Part shown: piece after piece, positions 1 to 10,495 of the stretch
How positions within the stretch are numbered: the first letter of the stretch is position 1
Layout of the letters: every line of letters begins with the position of its first letter
Assembly (NCBI GenBank): GCA_027449105.1
Contig: DAIDMG010000011.1
Span: 1-36,847 of the forward strand
Length of the DNA stretch: 36,847 nt
Source: Acidiphilium sp.
GTDB taxonomy: Bacteria; Pseudomonadota; Alphaproteobacteria; Acetobacterales; Acetobacteraceae
Reading direction: 5' to 3'
Translations under genes and position numbers: made by a program
Notes under the pieces: generated by a model
Database searches by the model: none
What the model saw: only the letters and a program-made list of their open reading frames with translations
Told to the model about the DNA's origin: nothing

Positions 1-580
1 GTCAGCCTGGCGCGGATCACGGCTCTTCCACAGTTCTGGAGGACGCGGTTGAACTGACGCGATAAAGACGGGAGCCGGAGGCCGCGGCTTGCCCGGCAGT
101 GACGAGCGCGTTTAGCAGGCACCTAGGCCGCTTTGGCTACTATCATGTTCGACAGTAGCAGGCCACAGTGCATCATCGATGACGGTCGCTTGATAAAATC
201 ATCACGTTCATCACCCTTCAGGCGCTTGCATTGCATGCAGTCCATGATTATCAATCTCGATCGCCACCCACGCGCTAACTCTTGCGTTAACAAAGTCTAA
301 CAACGCTAGAGCATCGGAGTAGCGCCTTCCAATATCGATCACTCGTCTGTATCAAATCAGAAAGCTGACCATCAACCAAATTCATACGCCTTCCGATACG
401 TTGCGGTTAGCAAACAACTACCTTTCGTGCACCCAAACCGAGTCATACCCGTGTCGAGAGCTTCGGGTTTTTCCCGAAGATCAATCGATCTATAAATCCC
501 TGGCATGAGTGTTCGGAGACAGGGAAGATCTCTCACTCGGCGTGACTTCATTCGGCCACTGAAACCTTGGAGAAAATAGC
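1..580. other. Gene-poor left edge and leader of the aldo/keto reductase gene
   Basis: No convincing complete gene is visible. Frame 3 is open from base 3 to a TAA at 63-65 and could be the last 20 codons of a gene entering from the left, ending ...VELTR, but this is too short to name. A perfect 7-bp hairpin lies at 461-479 (CTTCGGG, TTTTT loop, CCCGAAG), about 100 bases before the aldo/keto reductase start. It lacks a following T-run on either strand, so it is not an obvious terminator and may be a leader structure. Confidence 0.4.
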
Positions 581-1561
581 ATGGAATACGTCAGGCTTGG
601 CCACACCGGTCTGCAAGTGTCACGGCTCTGCCTCGGCTGCATGAGCTATGGCAGCCCTTCGCGGGGCAATCATGCCTGGACGCTTGACGAAGAGCAGGCG
701 CGCCCTTTCATCAAATATGCGCTCGAACACGGCATCAACTTCTTTGACACCGCAAACGTGTACTCCGACGGCACTAGTGAAGAAATCCTTGGCCGGGCGC
801 TTAGAGATTTCAGCACCCGTGACGACGTGGTAATTGCCACCAAAGTGAGTGGCCGGATGCGTCCCGGACCCAACGGATCGGGATTGTCGCGTCGTGCAAT
901 CATGACAGAGATCGACGCCAGCCTCCGCCGCCTAGGCACAGATTACGTCGATCTCTACCAAATCCATCGCTGGGATTACCAAACCCCTATAGAAGAGACG
1001 ATGGAGGCACTCCATGACGTCGTCAAGGCCGGAAAGGCGCGTTATATCGGTGCATCGTCCATGTATGCATGGCAACTTTCCAAGGCACTTGCTGCCGCCG
1101 AACGTCATGGCTGGATGCGGTTTGTCAGCATGCAGAACTATCTCAATTTGTTGTATCGCGAGGAAGAACGCGAAATGTTGCCGCTGTGTCAGATGGAAGG
1201 TATCGGCGTGATCCCTTGGAGCCCTCTAGCCCGTGGTCGTCTCGCGCGTGACTGGGATGTCACCACCGTGCGTGCTCAAACTGATGAATTCGGCAGGTCT
1301 CTTTATGCAAAATCGGCAGATACCGATCGCCAAGTGGCCGAGGCGCTTGGACAGGTTGCGGCGCACCGCGGCGTGCCGCGAGCTCGTGTCGCTCTCGCCT
1401 GGGTACTACGCAAGCCATGCGTCACCGCCCCGATCATCGGCGCGACTAGTATTGACCATCTTGATGACGCCATCGCCGCCACAACCATATCTCTGACATC
1501 CGACGAAATCGCGCAACTAGAAGCCCACTATGTCCCTCATGAAGTTACAGGTTTTGCATAA
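581..1561 (+). CDS. Aldo/keto reductase (YajO/Tas-like)
   Basis: A 326-residue NADPH-dependent oxidoreductase of the aldo/keto reductase superfamily, expected to be a cytosolic (beta/alpha)8 barrel reducing aldehydes or ketones. The catalytic tetrad is visible: Asp56 and Tyr61 (FFDTANVY), Lys88 (IATKV) and His129 (LYQIHRWD). The N-terminus MEYVRLGHTGLQVSRLCLG is typical of the family and the length is normal. GGAG about 8 bases before the ATG supports the start. The gene stands alone, with gene-poor DNA upstream and a convergent diguanylate cyclase gene downstream, so its physiological substrate cannot be inferred from context. Confidence 0.93.
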   Translation: MEYVRLGHTGLQVSRLCLGCMSYGSPSRGNHAWTLDEEQARPFIKYALEHGINFFDTANVYSDGTSEEILGRALRDFSTRDDVVIATKVSGRMRPGPNGSGLSRRAIMTEIDASLRRLGTDYVDLYQIHRWDYQTPIEETMEALHDVVKAGKARYIGASSMYAWQLSKALAAAERHGWMRFVSMQNYLNLLYREEEREMLPLCQMEGIGVIPWSPLARGRLARDWDVTTVRAQTDEFGRSLYAKSADTDRQVAEALGQVAAHRGVPRARVALAWVLRKPCVTAPIIGATSIDHLDDAIAATTISLTSDEIAQLEAHYVPHEVTGFA

Positions 1562-1657
1562 AAAAAGGAAGCCAACGTCTGCCTCTTCCTCTCTTTATGC
1601 GCGACAGCCATCGTCTCGATGAAGTCCAATAAATGTATAAAAAAACCCAGTGCCATC

Positions 1658-1677
1658 GTGCGCCGTTTATGGCGCAC
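1658..1677 (-). terminator. Possible terminator of the diguanylate cyclase gene
   Basis: A perfect 7-bp inverted repeat (GTGCGCC, 6-nt loop, GGCGCAC) lies about 115 bases beyond the minus-strand stop codon. On the minus strand it is followed after 12 bases by a run of seven T. The gap between stem and T-run is longer than in a classical intrinsic terminator, so this is tentative. Confidence 0.35.
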
Positions 1678-1791
1678 AGTATCGAGTAATCATGGTTCAA
1701 CATCGATCACAGTTTGACTGCAACTCGTAAATGCAAGCAACGTCGTTCCGAAAACAAGTTATGAATTCTATCATTGTCGTTAAATCTGTTC

Positions 1792-3099
1792 TTACAGCGA
1801 TTTCTTGGAAATCGCGATTTCAATACGATTCCGACCCAGATATTTTGCCTGATAGAGTGCTCTGTCCGCGTCCGAAAGAGAAATATCGATGTGTTCGTCG
1901 GCATTGCTCATGACAGCGATCCCAACGCTGATAGTAAAATATATAGGTTCTCCGTCTAGCAGAATCGGTCTATCAGAGATTCTTTTCTGGAGGCGGCTTG
2001 CAAAAATCGCTGCATCCGGAAGTTTTGCGCTCGACAGCATGACGGCAAATTCTTCGCCGCCGAGGCGTCCTGCAATATCATTCTTGCGAAGCTGTTGCCT
2101 TAGACTCCTTGCAAAACTTTGAATGACGACGTCTCCGACATTGTGACCATAGGTGTCATTGATTGACTTGAACTCATCAATGTCGATCATCAAAACGGCA
2201 TCCTGACTCCCTCCGCTCCTCCTCATGCGGTAAAGTTCAATCTCCATTTGTTCCCTAAAATAGCGCCGATTAGGCAATTGCGTCAGATAATCGATCCGTG
2301 CCAGTTCATTAAGTTCTTCCTCGACGCGTTTCCGTTCAGTGATATCGGTAATCAATCCATGCCATACGGTGCCACCGTCCCAACGGCGGGTTGGTTTTGC
2401 ATCAAGCCAATGCCACCGCACTCCCCGTGACGGTAGCACAGCACGGTACTCCAAACGCCATGGCACAAGATCTCTGCCCGATTGCGCAAGAGCAGCTTCA
2501 TAGCGTTCAAGATCATCCTGATGGATACGATGGAGCACGGGAGCTGACGTATGAAGCACCTGTTCTGGAGCAATCTCGTAGATCTCTTGTATCCAGCCAC
2601 TAGCATATGGAAAATGCGTGCTTCCATCTGGAGCCTGCTCGAACTGAAAAACAAGCCCAGGAATTTCATTGGTCAGACGCTTGATGCGATCGACTGTCTT
2701 CTGCAGTTCCTCAACGAGCGACCGAACAGCCGTGATCTCTGTGGTCGTTCCCACCATTTTGAGCGGCCGACCGGCTTCATCGCGGCCCACGACCTTACCG
2801 CGACTGAGCATCCACCGATAAGTTCCATCCTTGCAACGAAACCGGTGTTCTACTTCGTATCTCTCAGCCTTGTTCTCAACGTAGCTCTGGACCGCCTCAT
2901 GAATGGCCGCCAAATCATCAGGATGCGCGTATAGTGAGCTGTTGTCCGCGACCCGAGTCGCAGGCTCTCCCTCATCGTACCCAAGAAGCGCCTCCAACGC
3001 ACGTGAGTAGCGTGTTTCGCCGGTTAGGAGGTTCTGGCTCCATATCGCGATCCCGCCGCATTCGACGGCTAAGACAATGACATCAGAAAATTCCTCCAT
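1792..3099 (-). CDS. PAS-PAS-GGDEF diguanylate cyclase
   Basis: Predicted to make the second messenger cyclic di-GMP from two GTP. Numbering from the ATG at 3099 (435 residues), two PAS domains occupy roughly residues 5-118 (with the PAC-like HRFRCKDGTYRWML) and 125-255, followed by a GGDEF domain at about 270-430. The active-site loop is GGEEF at 347-351, an accepted variant, and an RxxD inhibitory site (RKND) lies just before it, so product inhibition is expected. No EAL domain or transmembrane segment is seen, so this is probably a cytosolic sensor. A GTG at 3210 would add 37 residues without domain character; neither start has a clear Shine-Dalgarno sequence. Confidence 0.9.
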   Translation of the reverse strand: MEEFSDVIVLAVECGGIAIWSQNLLTGETRYSRALEALLGYDEGEPATRVADNSSLYAHPDDLAAIHEAVQSYVENKAERYEVEHRFRCKDGTYRWMLSRGKVVGRDEAGRPLKMVGTTTEITAVRSLVEELQKTVDRIKRLTNEIPGLVFQFEQAPDGSTHFPYASGWIQEIYEIAPEQVLHTSAPVLHRIHQDDLERYEAALAQSGRDLVPWRLEYRAVLPSRGVRWHWLDAKPTRRWDGGTVWHGLITDITERKRVEEELNELARIDYLTQLPNRRYFREQMEIELYRMRRSGGSQDAVLMIDIDEFKSINDTYGHNVGDVVIQSFARSLRQQLRKNDIAGRLGGEEFAVMLSSAKLPDAAIFASRLQKRISDRPILLDGEPIYFTISVGIAVMSNADEHIDISLSDADRALYQAKYLGRNRIEIAISKKSL

Positions 3100-4415
3100 A
3101 GCACAAATATCCGTCAAACCCGAGTGGATTCCCAAGTCAGAAACAAATGGCCTTTCTGAACAAAGCAGCCGAAAGACGACGGTTGCCTTTCTCACGTGGA
3201 TCCTCGCCACCGTTGCCGCGGGTGACTAGGAATGAATTTGCAGCGTGCAGGGTAGCCATGTCGACAATAACCGCAGAGAATTGTCGGAGGAAAACGGCTA
3301 CGACGCCAGGAAGCAAGTTTTTTTTATGCCGCTGATCTGATCGACTGCGCGGACCAAACAATAACGTCCCGTGGGTCTGATGAGGGCGATAGCAGAGACT
3401 CCGGCGCCAACGGTAACTGATAATCAATTGCGACACGGCTTACCCACGAAAATGGCCCTCACAGACGTTAGCAGAAATCGGCGCTCGACGCCATATCCGC
3501 CATAATTAGCTTCATGCAAAACCATCAAATTAAATCGCGAATTTGGCTTTGTCAGGTTATTGAACCGAAAATATCGCTGCATATTACAACTTTTAGTTGA
3601 TCAAAACGGCACAACCAGCCGTTGTTGCGTATTCACTGTTCCGGAAATGTTTGAAAATTGGAATCAGCGGCGCATCGATTGTATTGGTTAATTCTCGTTG
3701 GGATCAAAGACTACGCAAGTGGACCAACGGCGTCTAGATTGACCGCTAATGTATGTCACCTCGTTCTTACCGGAAGATGGCATCGCGACACTCGGTGAAA
3801 TATTCATCGTTTTCCTCTGCATTGTGGGTTCTTATTTTCGCGAGAGCCACGAATTAAAGAGATTCTTAGGAAGCCCCCCCCCGACACGACCACACTGCCG
3901 TGGAAGGCATAGTAAAAGTGGCGTGGAAACTGTCTCATTGTCGAAATCAGCATACTCTGTCTTTTGCAGTAGTTGAAGGCGGTTGCCGCTTGGATACCCA
4001 CAACTGCGGGCGTGCTATACTCTTCCGGTAACGCAAAAAGCCCCGAGACATTGTCTGCGGTCACGTTACCAATTCAGTTTAGCGTATGTGGCAGTAGCCG
4101 TTCGTTCGCCACATCACTAACGCGGTTATGCCCAAGGTACAATGATGAACGTGATCTTACGTCCAACGACACGATTCTACTGCCAAAGCTGTTAGGGATC
4201 CATGTATAGCAACTTGCAGACGCCGTTCTGTGATAACTTCATGTGCAACTACGCAAGAAGCTTGCCGATAAACTTGAACCAAGGGGCACAGCAACCGCAA
4301 CTACTCTACTACCCGAGGCCGCGCTTCCTCCTGGAAGTTTGAGATGCGGAAGGAAATTTGTTGGCACATCGGAATCAAATCGAACTTCATCCGACAGCTA
4401 GCAAAGATTTTTGTA
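3100..4415. other. Gene-poor interval of about 1.3 kb
   Basis: Only short overlapping open frames on both strands occur here, none with a recognisable domain or a convincing ribosome binding site. The base composition looks more AT-rich than the neighbouring genes, with homopolymer stretches such as nine C near 3876. It may be decayed coding DNA, but no ancestor could be recognised. Confidence 0.5.
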
Positions 4416-4811
4416 CTACGGGGTTCCGGACGAGGTCGGTGCGCTGGCTTCAAGCCATCCCCACAACCCTAAGGCCGCGCCCACCACCCCCTCAGTGGCA
4501 TTGTAGTTGATGATGGCGACCGCCCCAAGGGCCAGCGCTACGATGCCAAGAGGGCGATAGGCAAAGACGAACGCTAAGAGGCCAAGGAGCAGCGAGGTCA
4601 GGCCGAACCAATGCTCATATTGTAGCCACAATACGGCATGGCGGACCGTACAAATCCAAGGGGCATTCCGGCTGGCACAGAGGCCGACGAACTCCCGTGG
4701 ATTGACAGTGGTTATCCGGAAAGACATTGCCAACACCGCAGCGGCCGCCACAATGGCGACCCCCATCCAATCCCCACGTCTCATTCCGGTCGCAAGCAAC
4801 CTTGCTCTCAT
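4416..4811 (-). CDS. Small membrane protein of unknown function, divergent from glyQ
   Basis: A 131-residue protein with about three hydrophobic segments (roughly residues 15-32, 69-84 and 87-102), so probably in the inner membrane. The start at 4811 is chosen because GAGGGG sits 7 bases upstream; a longer frame reaching 4922 would overlap glyQ. Two cysteines (45 and 54) lie in the loop after the first segment, and a conserved-looking INYNATEG stretch follows the third. I recall similar uncharacterised proteins next to glyQ in Acetobacteraceae, but no function is known to me. Confidence 0.65.
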   Translation of the reverse strand: MRARLLATGMRRGDWMGVAIVAAAAVLAMSFRITTVNPREFVGLCASRNAPWICTVRHAVLWLQYEHWFGLTSLLLGLLAFVFAYRPLGIVALALGAVAIINYNATEGVVGAALGLWGWLEASAPTSSGTP

Positions 4812-4902
4812 GCCGTACCCCTCGTAATGGTGCGTTGCGAAAACGCTCAGCACATAACATGAACCAATGAATATATTGAACACTGCCTCGTATGCGGATC
4901 CG

Positions 4903-5748
4903 ATGAGCTTCCAGGACATCATTCTGACGCTTCACCATTTCTGGGGAAAGCAGGGGTGCGTTATCCTTCAACCGTATGACGTGGAAATGGGAGCCGGCAC
5001 CTTTCATCCGGCCACCACGCTCCGGGCGCTCGGCCGCACCCCGTGGCGTGCCGCCTACGTGCAACCATCCCGTCGGCCCTCCGATGGAAGATATGGTGAG
5101 AATCCGAATCGCCTACAGCACTATTACCAATATCAGGTCATCATCAAACCAAGCCCCGTCGACGCGCAAGAGCTTCTACTCAGGAGCTACCGGGAGATCG
5201 GACTCGATCCCTTGCTACACGACTTCCGTTTTGTCGAAGACGATTGGGAAAGCCCCACTCTTGGAGCCTGGGGTTTGGGCTGGGAGGTTTGGTGTGACGG
5301 AATGGAAGTTGGCCAGTTCACCTACTTTCAGCAGGTGGGCGGGATTACGCTCGACGCACCCAGTTTTGAGATGACCTATGGGCTAGAACGCCTTGCCATG
5401 TATGTTCAAGGCGTCGAAAATGTCTTTGATCTCCGCTATAATGATACTGGGATTACTTATGGCGATGTCTTTTTGCGAGCAGAGAAGGAGTATTCCACAC
5501 ACAACTTCGAGGCAGCCGACGCCGATATGCTAAGCCGCCATTTTGAGGACGCCGAGGCTGAGTGTAACACGCTTGTGCAGCGACAGCTGGCGCTTCCTGC
5601 TTATGATTACTGTATAAAGGCTAGCCATCTCTTCAACCTGCTGGATGCGCGTGGCGTGATATCGGTCGCTGAACGCGCGTCATACATAGCCCGCGTACGG
5701 GCTCTGGCCAAGGTCTGCGCCGAAGCGTGGATCACGGGACAAGCATAA
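4903..5748 (+). CDS. glyQ: Glycyl-tRNA synthetase alpha subunit
   Basis: The catalytic alpha subunit of the bacterial (alpha-beta)2 glycyl-tRNA synthetase (EC 6.1.1.14), which activates glycine with ATP and charges tRNA-Gly. The diagnostic stretches are plain: [20 protein letters not shown] near the N-terminus and [18 protein letters not shown] after it. The start at 4903 (MSFQDII, 281 residues) matches the family N-terminus; an in-frame ATG at 4867 would add 12 residues and cannot be ruled out. Only two bases separate its TAA from the glyS ATG, so the two subunits are co-transcribed and probably translationally coupled. Confidence 0.96.
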   Translation: MSFQDIILTLHHFWGKQGCVILQPYDVEMGAGTFHPATTLRALGRTPWRAAYVQPSRRPSDGRYGENPNRLQHYYQYQVIIKPSPVDAQELLLRSYREIGLDPLLHDFRFVEDDWESPTLGAWGLGWEVWCDGMEVGQFTYFQQVGGITLDAPSFEMTYGLERLAMYVQGVENVFDLRYNDTGITYGDVFLRAEKEYSTHNFEAADADMLSRHFEDAEAECNTLVQRQLALPAYDYCIKASHLFNLLDARGVISVAERASYIARVRALAKVCAEAWITGQA

Positions 5749-5750
5749 TA

Positions 5751-7817
5751 ATGCCTCAGTTTTTTATGGAACTCTTCTCCGAAGAGATCCCTGCACGGAT
5801 GCAAGCCGCGGCCGCGAAGGAGTTGGTTTCTATAATTGAGCAGTCGCTAAATGCTCTTGCGCCGCGGGAAGTTCGCGGTTTTTACGGCCCTCGTCGCATT
5901 GCCGCTCGGGCGGTCGTCGAAAGCGAAGCACCCGCCGTTGAGATAGAAATACGCGGCCCGAAACTCACCGCATCCGCCGCAGCGGTTGACGGCTTCCTCC
6001 GCAAACATCAAGCGAAACGCGAAAACCTCATTGAGCAAAATGGCTATTTTGTCCTTGTCCGACTTGACGTTGCGCGTCCTGCTGAAAGTTTGATCACCGA
6101 GAATCTCACGACAGCGCTGACGCAATTTCCGTGGCCAAAATCCATGCGTTGGGGGCAAAGTGGGGCCTTTGCCTGGGTCCGGCCGCTGCGCCGGATCGTC
6201 TGCCTCCTCGATCAAGACGTTATTCCGATCACAATCGGCCCGATCACATCGGCCAACATATCTGAAGGCCATCGTTTCCTTTCGCCCGGAACATTCATTG
6301 TCAGTAGCGCCGAGCAATGGGAGCTTGAGCTAGAGCGGCGATTTGTCATCGCCGATGCTGCTAAACGACGTGCGGTGATTAAAGCGGGACTGCGGCAACT
6401 CACTGCTTCTAGAGATCTCGATGTCGTCATGGACGAAGCGTTGCTTGATGAGGTGACTGGTTTAGTCGAGTGGCCCGTAGCGCTGATCGGTCGAATTGAG
6501 CCTCGCCACATGGAGCTGCCCCCTGAGGTGCGCGAGCTTACGATGAAAGAGAACCAGCGCTACTTTGCGGTCCGACACACGAACGGCGCTCCCGCCCCAT
6601 GGTTCACCTTTGTTTCAAACATTGAAGCTGAAGACGGTGGCAAAGCGATCGTAGCTGGCAATGAACGCGTACTGCGAGCTAGGCTTGCCGACGCAGAACA
6701 CTTCTATACGTTGGACCGTCGGCATCCGCTCGATTTTTATTTGCCGAAGCTCAAGTTTATGACATTCCATACGAAGCTCGGCTCGCAATTTGACCGTGCT
6801 CTGCGTATTGCAAATCTCGCGCGGCGCATAGCCATGGCACTGGGCGTCAACGCTGAAATGGCGGCGCGCGCAGAAAAAGCCGGATTGCTGTGCAAAGCGG
6901 ATCTCGTAACGGGAATGGTCGGGGAATTTCCTGAACTGCAGGGAATCATGGGGGGCTATTACGCAGATGACCCCGTAGTCGCAGCAGCAATCCGCACCCA
7001 CTACCTGCCACAGGGACCAAGCGATCCACTGCCCGGAGGTGGAGCAATCGACCATATCACGGCCGACCCTTCTAGGCCCCAGCCGCTCAACGAATATTTT
7101 AAACCTGAGATCAAGATTGCATGTGCCGTCGCGCTCGCTGACAAGTTTGACATGCTTAGAGAGTTTTTCAGCATCGATGAAATGCCCTCCGGAGCCGGCG
7201 ACCCGTATGGCCTCCGGCGCACCGCTTTGGGCATTGTTCGTATTCTTATCGCCGGAAATTATCGGCTGAACTTATATGATTGGTGCGGCGAAAACGTTAC
7301 GCTTGTGGAGTTTATTGTTGAGAGACTACGCGTCCAGCTTCGGAATGAAGGCCGTCGGCATGACGCACTTTCCGCAGTCTTTGCTGTAGACCAGAGTTTC
7401 GACATTGTTCGTCTGATTCTGGTTACGGACGCCGTGCTTGCATTTCAGGCGACCGAAGATGGCCGTAATCTTCTTGCTGCGTATCGACGAGGAGTAAACA
7501 TCCTCCGTATCGAAAACACAAAGGACGGCCCTCATGAAGGTGCAGTTGATCCTTCCCTCTTGATCGATTCCATTGAAATTTCGTTGTCGCATTCCCTCGA
7601 CTTATCGGAGGAATCGATCGCGCAAGCGCTATCGGCCGAGGAATACACATCCGCGATGATGGGCTTGGCCAATTTGCGCGCACCGGTTGACGCGTTCTTT
7701 GAAGGCGTCACCGTCAACGTCGACGATCCGGCACTCCGCCGTAACCGCCTGCGTCTGCTCGCTAGGCTCCGCGATGTCATGCATCGTATTGCCGACTTCT
7801 CGAAACTGGAAGGGTAG
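5751..7817 (+). CDS. glyS: Glycyl-tRNA synthetase beta subunit
   Basis: The 688-residue beta subunit of tetrameric glycyl-tRNA synthetase, which contributes tRNA recognition. The N-terminal signature ELFSEEIPARMQ and the central MKENQRYFAV and ADLVTGMVGEFPELQG motifs identify the family, and the latter belongs to the HD-like domain. The start at 5751 (MPQFFMELF) fits the family; seven extra upstream residues would overlap glyQ. The gene is followed after 8 bases by ppdK, so glyQ, glyS and ppdK form an operon. Confidence 0.96.
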   Translation: MPQFFMELFSEEIPARMQAAAAKELVSIIEQSLNALAPREVRGFYGPRRIAARAVVESEAPAVEIEIRGPKLTASAAAVDGFLRKHQAKRENLIEQNGYFVLVRLDVARPAESLITENLTTALTQFPWPKSMRWGQSGAFAWVRPLRRIVCLLDQDVIPITIGPITSANISEGHRFLSPGTFIVSSAEQWELELERRFVIADAAKRRAVIKAGLRQLTASRDLDVVMDEALLDEVTGLVEWPVALIGRIEPRHMELPPEVRELTMKENQRYFAVRHTNGAPAPWFTFVSNIEAEDGGKAIVAGNERVLRARLADAEHFYTLDRRHPLDFYLPKLKFMTFHTKLGSQFDRALRIANLARRIAMALGVNAEMAARAEKAGLLCKADLVTGMVGEFPELQGIMGGYYADDPVVAAAIRTHYLPQGPSDPLPGGGAIDHITADPSRPQPLNEYFKPEIKIACAVALADKFDMLREFFSIDEMPSGAGDPYGLRRTALGIVRILIAGNYRLNLYDWCGENVTLVEFIVERLRVQLRNEGRRHDALSAVFAVDQSFDIVRLILVTDAVLAFQATEDGRNLLAAYRRGVNILRIENTKDGPHEGAVDPSLLIDSIEISLSHSLDLSEESIAQALSAEEYTSAMMGLANLRAPVDAFFEGVTVNVDDPALRRNRLRLLARLRDVMHRIADFSKLEG

Positions 7818-7825
7818 GGACCGCC

Positions 7826-10495
7826 ATGCGTAAGTTTGTATACAGTTTTCGCCCCGGTTCTAGCGACGGCGGCGCAGCCATGTACGACCTTCTCGGCAGC
7901 AAGGGAGCAAATCTGGCGGAGATGGCCCGCATCGGCCTGCCCGTACCCCCAGGGTTCACCATTACAACCGAAGTCTGTGCGGATTTTTATGCTAATGATC
8001 GTCAGTATCCCACGGAACTAGAAGCGCAAATCGAAGCAGCACTCAAAAAAATTGAGGCGGATGACGGGCGTATATTTGGGAGCAAACACAAGCCGCTGTT
8101 GGTTTCGGTGCGTTCTGGCGCACGTGTGTCAATGCCGGGAATGATGGACACCGTCCTCAACCTCGGCCTCAACGATGTCACTGTTGAGGGGCTCGCCGGA
8201 AGCGCTGATGACGCACGTTTTGCCTGGGACTCGTATCGCCGGTTCATACAGATGTACGGATCGGTTGTGCTCGGCGTAGCGCACCATCGCTTCGAGGAAA
8301 TTATTGAAAACGTTAAAATCGATGAGGGCGTGGTTGAGGATACCCAACTCGCGGCGCAGGACTGGCACCGCATCGTCGAGGCATATAAAGATGTTGTCCG
8401 CGCCGAAACCGGCAAACCCTTCCCGCAAGACCCGCATGACCAGCTTTGGGGTGCAATCGGCGCTGTTTTTGGCTCGTGGATGAATCAGCGTGCCATTACG
8501 TACCGTCGACTGCATGAAATTCCGGCCGAATGGGGAACCGGAGTAACCGTGCAAGCTATGGTATTCGGCAACATGGGGGATGACTGCGCGACCGGTGTAG
8601 CCTTTACGCGCGATCCGTCAACCGGAATCAACGAGTTCTACGGCGAATACCTGCTAAATGCCCAAGGCGAAGACGTGGTCACCGGCACACGTACGCCCCG
8701 CCCATTATCAAAATCTTATGCCAAACCGGGCGAAATCAGTTTGGAGGATGCATTACCAGAAGTATACGCCGAACTCGACCATGCACGCCAAACACTGGAA
8801 CGTCATTATCACGATATGCAGGATATCGAGTTCACCATTCAGCGCAAAAAGCTTTATATGTTGCAGACTCGCAACGCGAAGCGGAGCGCACCGGCCAGCG
8901 TTCGGATTGCGATCGACATGGCCCGGGAAGGGTTGATCGACAAGCGCGAAGCGGTCATGCGCGTCAACCCTCAATCTCTCGATCAGTTGCTGCACCCTAC
9001 TCTCGATCCCGACGCCCCACGTAGATTGCTGGCGAAGGGATTGCCAGCGTCTCCAGGGGCCGCATCCGGTGTTGTCGTGTTCTCAGCAGACGAAGCCGAG
9101 ATGAGAGCCCAGAAAGGTGAGGTGGTAATCCTAGTCCGTATCGAGACAACTCCGGAAGATATCCACGGCATGCACGCAGCAAGTGGCATTCTGACAACGC
9201 GTGGTGGGATGACCAGCCATGCCGCGGTGGTCGCTCGCGGCATGGGTAGACCGTGCGTTGCTGGCGCAAGCGGCCTTCATGTCGATTACGCCGCGAAGAT
9301 GCTCGCTGCGGGCAGCACGGTTGTCCGTGCGGGTGATACGCTGACAATTGACGGAACGAAAGGCGAGATTTTTGTTGGGTTGGTCCCGATGGTTGAACCG
9401 TCGCTTTCCGGCGATTTTGCAATCCTAATGGACTGGGCCGATGAAGTTCGGCGCTTGAAGATTCGCGCCAATGCAGAAACACCGCTTGATGCCGAAACAG
9501 CGCGTAAATTTGGCGCTGATGGCATCGGCCTTTCACGAACAGAGCATATGTTCTTCGACCCAGAGCGCATTGGAGCTGTGCGACAGATGATCATGGCACC
9601 CGACGAAACAGGGCGGCGGTCGGCACTTGACAAATTAGTACCTTTCCAGCGCCGTGACTTCGCGGACTTGTTCCGGATCATGGTCGGACTCCCAGTAACC
9701 ATCCGTTTGCTGGATCCTCCGCTACACGAATTTCTGCCCAGAGGTGAGCTTGAACTTTCCGAAATTGCGGAAATCCTAGGAATAACAAGGACAGCCGTGC
9801 TGCAACGAGCTGCCGAACTGAGTGAAGCAAACCCCATGCTTGGACATCGTGGTTGCCGGCTGGGCATTTCCTTCCCCGAAATCTATGAGATGCAGGCCCG
9901 TGCAATTTTTGAGGCCGCCTTGGACGTTGCGGTTGAAACTGGCATGCCGCCCCGTCCGGAAATCATGGTGCCGTTAGTCAGCGTACGCCGAGAGCTCGAA
10001 ATCATCCGCGCACAGATCGACCGTGTTGCAGCAGCGGTGTTCAACGAGCGGAGCGCGACCATCGAGTACGACGTTGGAACTATGATCGAATTGCCCCGTG
10101 CGGCGCTAACCGCCGACTCGATTGCTGACCTAGCTGACTTTTTTTCATTCGGCACCAACGATTTGACCCAAACCGTGTTCGGTCTGTCACGCGACGATGC
10201 CGGACGTTTTCTCCCGCGCTATATCGAGTCCGGAATTCTTGCAAAAGACCCGTTCGTTACGCTTGATATTGAAGGGGTCGGTACAATGATCCGCATTGCT
10301 GTTGAAAAGGGGCGGGCAACGCGCCCAGAAATCAAACTCGGCATCTGCGGAGAGCACGGAGGGGATCCAGCGTCAATCAGCTTCTGCGAGAAAATCGGCT
10401 TGGAGTACGTGTCGTGCAGTCCTTACCGGGTTCCAGTCGCTCGGCTCGCCGCGGCTCAGGCCGCCATCGGAAGCGCACGCACTTATCCCGGCTAG
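7826..10495 (+). CDS. ppdK: Pyruvate, phosphate dikinase
   Basis: An 889-residue cytosolic enzyme (EC 2.7.9.1) interconverting pyruvate + ATP + phosphate and phosphoenolpyruvate + AMP + pyrophosphate. The order is an N-terminal nucleotide-binding domain (LLGSKGANLAEMARIGLPVPPGF), a central swivelling domain with the phosphorylated His465 in TTRGGMTSHAAVVARG, and a C-terminal TIM barrel with catalytic Cys841 in LGICGEHGGDP and the FFSFGTNDLTQ motif. Length is normal. Placement directly after glyS recurs in several alphaproteobacteria. In a cell living on C2 compounds such as oxalate it could supply phosphoenolpyruvate; that link is inference. Confidence 0.96.
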   Translation: MRKFVYSFRPGSSDGGAAMYDLLGSKGANLAEMARIGLPVPPGFTITTEVCADFYANDRQYPTELEAQIEAALKKIEADDGRIFGSKHKPLLVSVRSGARVSMPGMMDTVLNLGLNDVTVEGLAGSADDARFAWDSYRRFIQMYGSVVLGVAHHRFEEIIENVKIDEGVVEDTQLAAQDWHRIVEAYKDVVRAETGKPFPQDPHDQLWGAIGAVFGSWMNQRAITYRRLHEIPAEWGTGVTVQAMVFGNMGDDCATGVAFTRDPSTGINEFYGEYLLNAQGEDVVTGTRTPRPLSKSYAKPGEISLEDALPEVYAELDHARQTLERHYHDMQDIEFTIQRKKLYMLQTRNAKRSAPASVRIAIDMAREGLIDKREAVMRVNPQSLDQLLHPTLDPDAPRRLLAKGLPASPGAASGVVVFSADEAEMRAQKGEVVILVRIETTPEDIHGMHAASGILTTRGGMTSHAAVVARGMGRPCVAGASGLHVDYAAKMLAAGSTVVRAGDTLTIDGTKGEIFVGLVPMVEPSLSGDFAILMDWADEVRRLKIRANAETPLDAETARKFGADGIGLSRTEHMFFDPERIGAVRQMIMAPDETGRRSALDKLVPFQRRDFADLFRIMVGLPVTIRLLDPPLHEFLPRGELELSEIAEILGITRTAVLQRAAELSEANPMLGHRGCRLGISFPEIYEMQARAIFEAALDVAVETGMPPRPEIMVPLVSVRRELEIIRAQIDRVAAAVFNERSATIEYDVGTMIELPRAALTADSIADLADFFSFGTNDLTQTVFGLSRDDAGRFLPRYIESGILAKDPFVTLDIEGVGTMIRIAVEKGRATRPEIKLGICGEHGGDPASISFCEKIGLEYVSCSPYRVPVARLAAAQAAIGSARTYPG

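Noticed and set aside
7839-7851. GTATACAGT-like site at the ppdK start as another operator copy
   Set aside because: Only one half matches; the second half reads TTTTC instead of TATRC and no promoter surrounds it. It is coding sequence inside an operon.
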